Positions 62,456 to 64,000 of a stretch of 64,000 bases of DNA are shown piece by piece (position 1 is the stretch's first letter; the number at the start of each line of letters is the position of its first letter). Location: assembly GCA_016806145.1 (NCBI GenBank), contig CP063166.1, positions 248,001 to 312,000 of the forward strand, in the 5' to 3' direction. A program made the position numbers and the translations under genes. The stretch is from Variovorax paradoxus (GTDB lineage: Bacteria > Pseudomonadota > Gammaproteobacteria > Burkholderiales > Burkholderiaceae_C). The notes under the pieces are model-generated. The model was given only the letters and a program-made list of their open reading frames with translations. It searched no databases and was not told the DNA's origin.

Positions 62456-63439
62456 TCAGTCCAGTTTGATGTCGCGTGCCTTGATCAAGGCATGCCATTT
62501 CTTGCGCTCCGCATCGGTGTAGCGCGTCATTTCGGTGGCGTCGGCGGGGCGGGCCTCCCAGCCGGCGTCGTAGAGCTTCTGGCGCACGCCGGCATCGGCC
62601 ATGGCCTTCTGCAGCTCGGTGCCGAGCTTGGCCTGCACTTCCTTCGGCGTGGCCGCGGGCGCGACCAGGCCCTGCCAGGTGTAGGCCTCGACGTTGGCGA
62701 AGCCCAGCTCCCTGGCGGTGGGAATGTTCGGCAGCTGCGGCACGCGCTCGGCCGACATGGCGAGCAGCGGCACCACCTTGCCGGCCTTGACCGCGCTCAC
62801 GCCGCTGGGCAGGTCGAGCATCATCAGCGCGACCTGGCCGCCCATCAGGTCCTGCAGCGCGGGCGCGCCGCCCTTGTAGGGCACGTGCAGCATCGACACG
62901 CCGGCTTCGCGCTGGAACAGTTCGTAGGCGAGGTGGTGCGGACTGCCGGTGCCCGGCGTCGCGATGCTGTACTTGCCGGGCGAGGCCTTGAGCGCGGCCA
63001 GCAGCGCCTTCGCGTCGGCAATGCCGGCATTGGGCGCGGCCGTGATGATCAGCGGCGAGCGGCCCATCATGCCGACCAGCGCGAAGTCCTTCTCGGCGTC
63101 GTAGGGCAGCTTCTTGTAGAGCGCGGGGTTGTAGACCAGCACGCCGTTGTCGGCCGAGAACACGGTGTAGCCGTCGCCGGCCGAGCGCGCCACGTTCTCC
63201 GACGCGATGATCGCGCCGGCGCCGGGCCGGTTGTCGACCAGCACCGGCTGGCCCAGCTGCTGCGACACCTGCGCGCCCACGGTGCGTGCGAGGAAGTCGG
63301 TGCCGCCGCCGGCCGGATAGCCGACCACCCAGCGCACCGGCTTGGCGGGATAGGCGGTCTGCGCGACGGCGAGGGCCGAGACGGCCAGTGCCATCGTTGC
63401 GGCCGCCACGGATTGGAGGAGCTTCTTGCCGGTGATCAT
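62456..63439 (-). CDS. Bug-family tripartite tricarboxylate substrate-binding protein
   Basis: A 327-residue periplasmic Bug protein with a Sec-type leader (MITGKKLLQSVAAATMALAV, cleaved near AVAQTA). The mature part has YPAKPVRWVVGYPAGGGTD, VLVDNRPGAGAIIASENVA, HVPYKGGAPALQDLMGG and IPTARELGFANVEAYTWQG, strongly typical. It lies between hpaG (80 bases) and hpaE (13 bases), the first of three Bug genes in the operon. It differs from the other two in lacking the paired arginines. Confidence 0.94.
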   Translation of the reverse strand: MITGKKLLQSVAAATMALAVSALAVAQTAYPAKPVRWVVGYPAGGGTDFLARTVGAQVSQQLGQPVLVDNRPGAGAIIASENVARSAGDGYTVFSADNGVLVYNPALYKKLPYDAEKDFALVGMMGRSPLIITAAPNAGIADAKALLAALKASPGKYSIATPGTGSPHHLAYELFQREAGVSMLHVPYKGGAPALQDLMGGQVALMMLDLPSGVSAVKAGKVVPLLAMSAERVPQLPNIPTARELGFANVEAYTWQGLVAPAATPKEVQAKLGTELQKAMADAGVRQKLYDAGWEARPADATEMTRYTDAERKKWHALIKARDIKLD

Positions 63440-63518
63440 GTCGTGTCGTCTCCGCTGATCTCTTGTGTGTACGAAGGGAAAAGGAAAGCGCGCCGTGCGG
63501 ACGCGCGGGGGAAGGAAA

Positions 63519-64000
63519 TCAGGCCGCCGCGATGGTGTTGACCAGCGCGCCGATACCCTCGATCTCGGTCACGACCTCGTCGCCGGGCTGGCAGTCGACC
63601 ACGCCGTCGGGCGTGCCCGTGAGGATCAGGTCGCCGGGCGACAGCGTCATGAAGCGGCTGAAGTACTCGATCAGGAAGGGCGCGTCGAAGATCATGTCGC
63701 GCGTGTTGCCCTGCTGCGTGACCTGGCCGTTGACCGTGGTGCGCAGCGCGAGCGCCATCGGGTCGGCCACGTCCTTCGCATCGACCAGCCAGGGGCCGAT
63801 CGGCGTGCAGGTGTCGCGGTTCTTCACGCGCAGATTGGGGCGGTACCAGTTCTCGAGGTAGTCGCGGATCGCGTAGTCGTTGGCCACGGTGTAGCCGCCG
63901 ATGAAGTCGTAGGCATCGTCGCGCTTCACGTGGCGCGCGGTCTTGCCGATCACGATCGCGAGCTCGCACTCGTAGTGCATGAACTGCACGCCGGCCGGGC
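63519..64000 (-). CDS. hpaG: HpaG-type fumarylacetoacetate-hydrolase-fold decarboxylase (5' end outside window)
   Basis: The C-terminal roughly 160 residues of a protein that continues past the right edge. The frame is open to the edge (VQFMHYECELAIVIGKTARH preceded by further codons). The fumarylacetoacetate hydrolase fold is clear: metal glutamates in HYECELA, DYAIRDYLENWYRPNL, FSRFMTLSPGDLILTGTPDG and the GDEVVTEIEGIG end. In the homoprotocatechuate pathway HpaG removes CO2 from the oxo-tricarboxylate. It may be the isomerase/decarboxylase or its C-terminal half only; the missing N-terminus would decide. Confidence 0.9.
   Translation of the reverse strand, partial: PAGVQFMHYECELAIVIGKTARHVKRDDAYDFIGGYTVANDYAIRDYLENWYRPNLRVKNRDTCTPIGPWLVDAKDVADPMALALRTTVNGQVTQQGNTRDMIFDAPFLIEYFSRFMTLSPGDLILTGTPDGVVDCQPGDEVVTEIEGIGALVNTIAAA

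Overview
The window is high-GC, densely coded proteobacterial chromosome. It has a complete-looking type VI secretion (T6SS) core with a threonine-phosphorylation control system, several Bug/TTT-type extracytoplasmic binding proteins, and a homoprotocatechuate-type aromatic catabolic operon. Together these point to a beta-proteobacterium of the Burkholderiales, most like Comamonadaceae (Variovorax/Acidovorax type). That placement is inference from gene content; no rRNA gene is present. I saw no rRNA, tRNA, CRISPR array, insertion sequence or prophage, and no gene-free stretch longer than 300 bases.

Positions 1-26611 are a T6SS locus that begins inside tssF. Rightward come tssF, tssG, tssH (ClpV) and vgrG. 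They are followed by an accessory delivery module: a small membrane-anchored protein, a DUF2169-pentapeptide fusion, a second pentapeptide protein, a DUF3540 protein and a DUF4150 PAAR-like protein. A leftward block (pppA phosphatase, FHA protein tagH, TssQ-like lipoprotein) faces a rightward block (tssJ, tssK, tssL with an OmpA-like domain, tssM, tagF, ppkA). PpkA, PppA, TagH and TagF form a post-translational on/off switch for the apparatus. tssA, tssB, tssC and tssE are not in view and presumably lie to the left.

Positions 26700-31400 hold comM (leftward) and, divergently, a predicted porin-glnK-amtB unit behind a strong sigma-54 type promoter and ending near a clean intrinsic terminator: a nitrogen-controlled ammonium uptake unit. 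Positions 31455-43829 are mostly housekeeping or metabolic: an SMP-30 lactonase with a LysR regulator, a glycolate oxidase operon glcDEF interrupted by a DUF1275 membrane protein gene, two small exported proteins, a glutathione peroxidase, a DMT exporter, lplT divergent from alr, and a membrane protein coupled to alr.

Positions 43846-48805 carry a LysR regulator, an acyl-CoA ligase, an acyl-CoA dehydrogenase and a Bug protein, plausibly a unit for uptake and activation of an organic acid. A 28-bp perfect inverted repeat follows. Then come a LysR gene divergent from a DMT transporter gene, and an alpha/beta hydrolase.

Positions 51649-64000 are a single leftward run of 14 closely packed genes. 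Transcription order is hpaG (cut by the window edge), Bug, hpaE, Bug, LigA-like subunit, LigB-like extradiol dioxygenase, hpaF, hpaH, hpaI, SnoaL-like lipoprotein, IlvD/Edd-family dehydratase, Bug, class II aldolase, ketopantoate-reductase-like protein. This encodes meta cleavage of a carboxymethyl-type catechol through the dehydrogenase, isomerase, decarboxylase, hydratase and aldolase steps. The ring cleavage enzyme, however, looks like a two-subunit LigAB type, and the operon carries three Bug proteins and an unassigned dehydratase/aldolase/reductase tail. This operon and the T6SS module without a recognisable toxin are the most interesting parts of the window.
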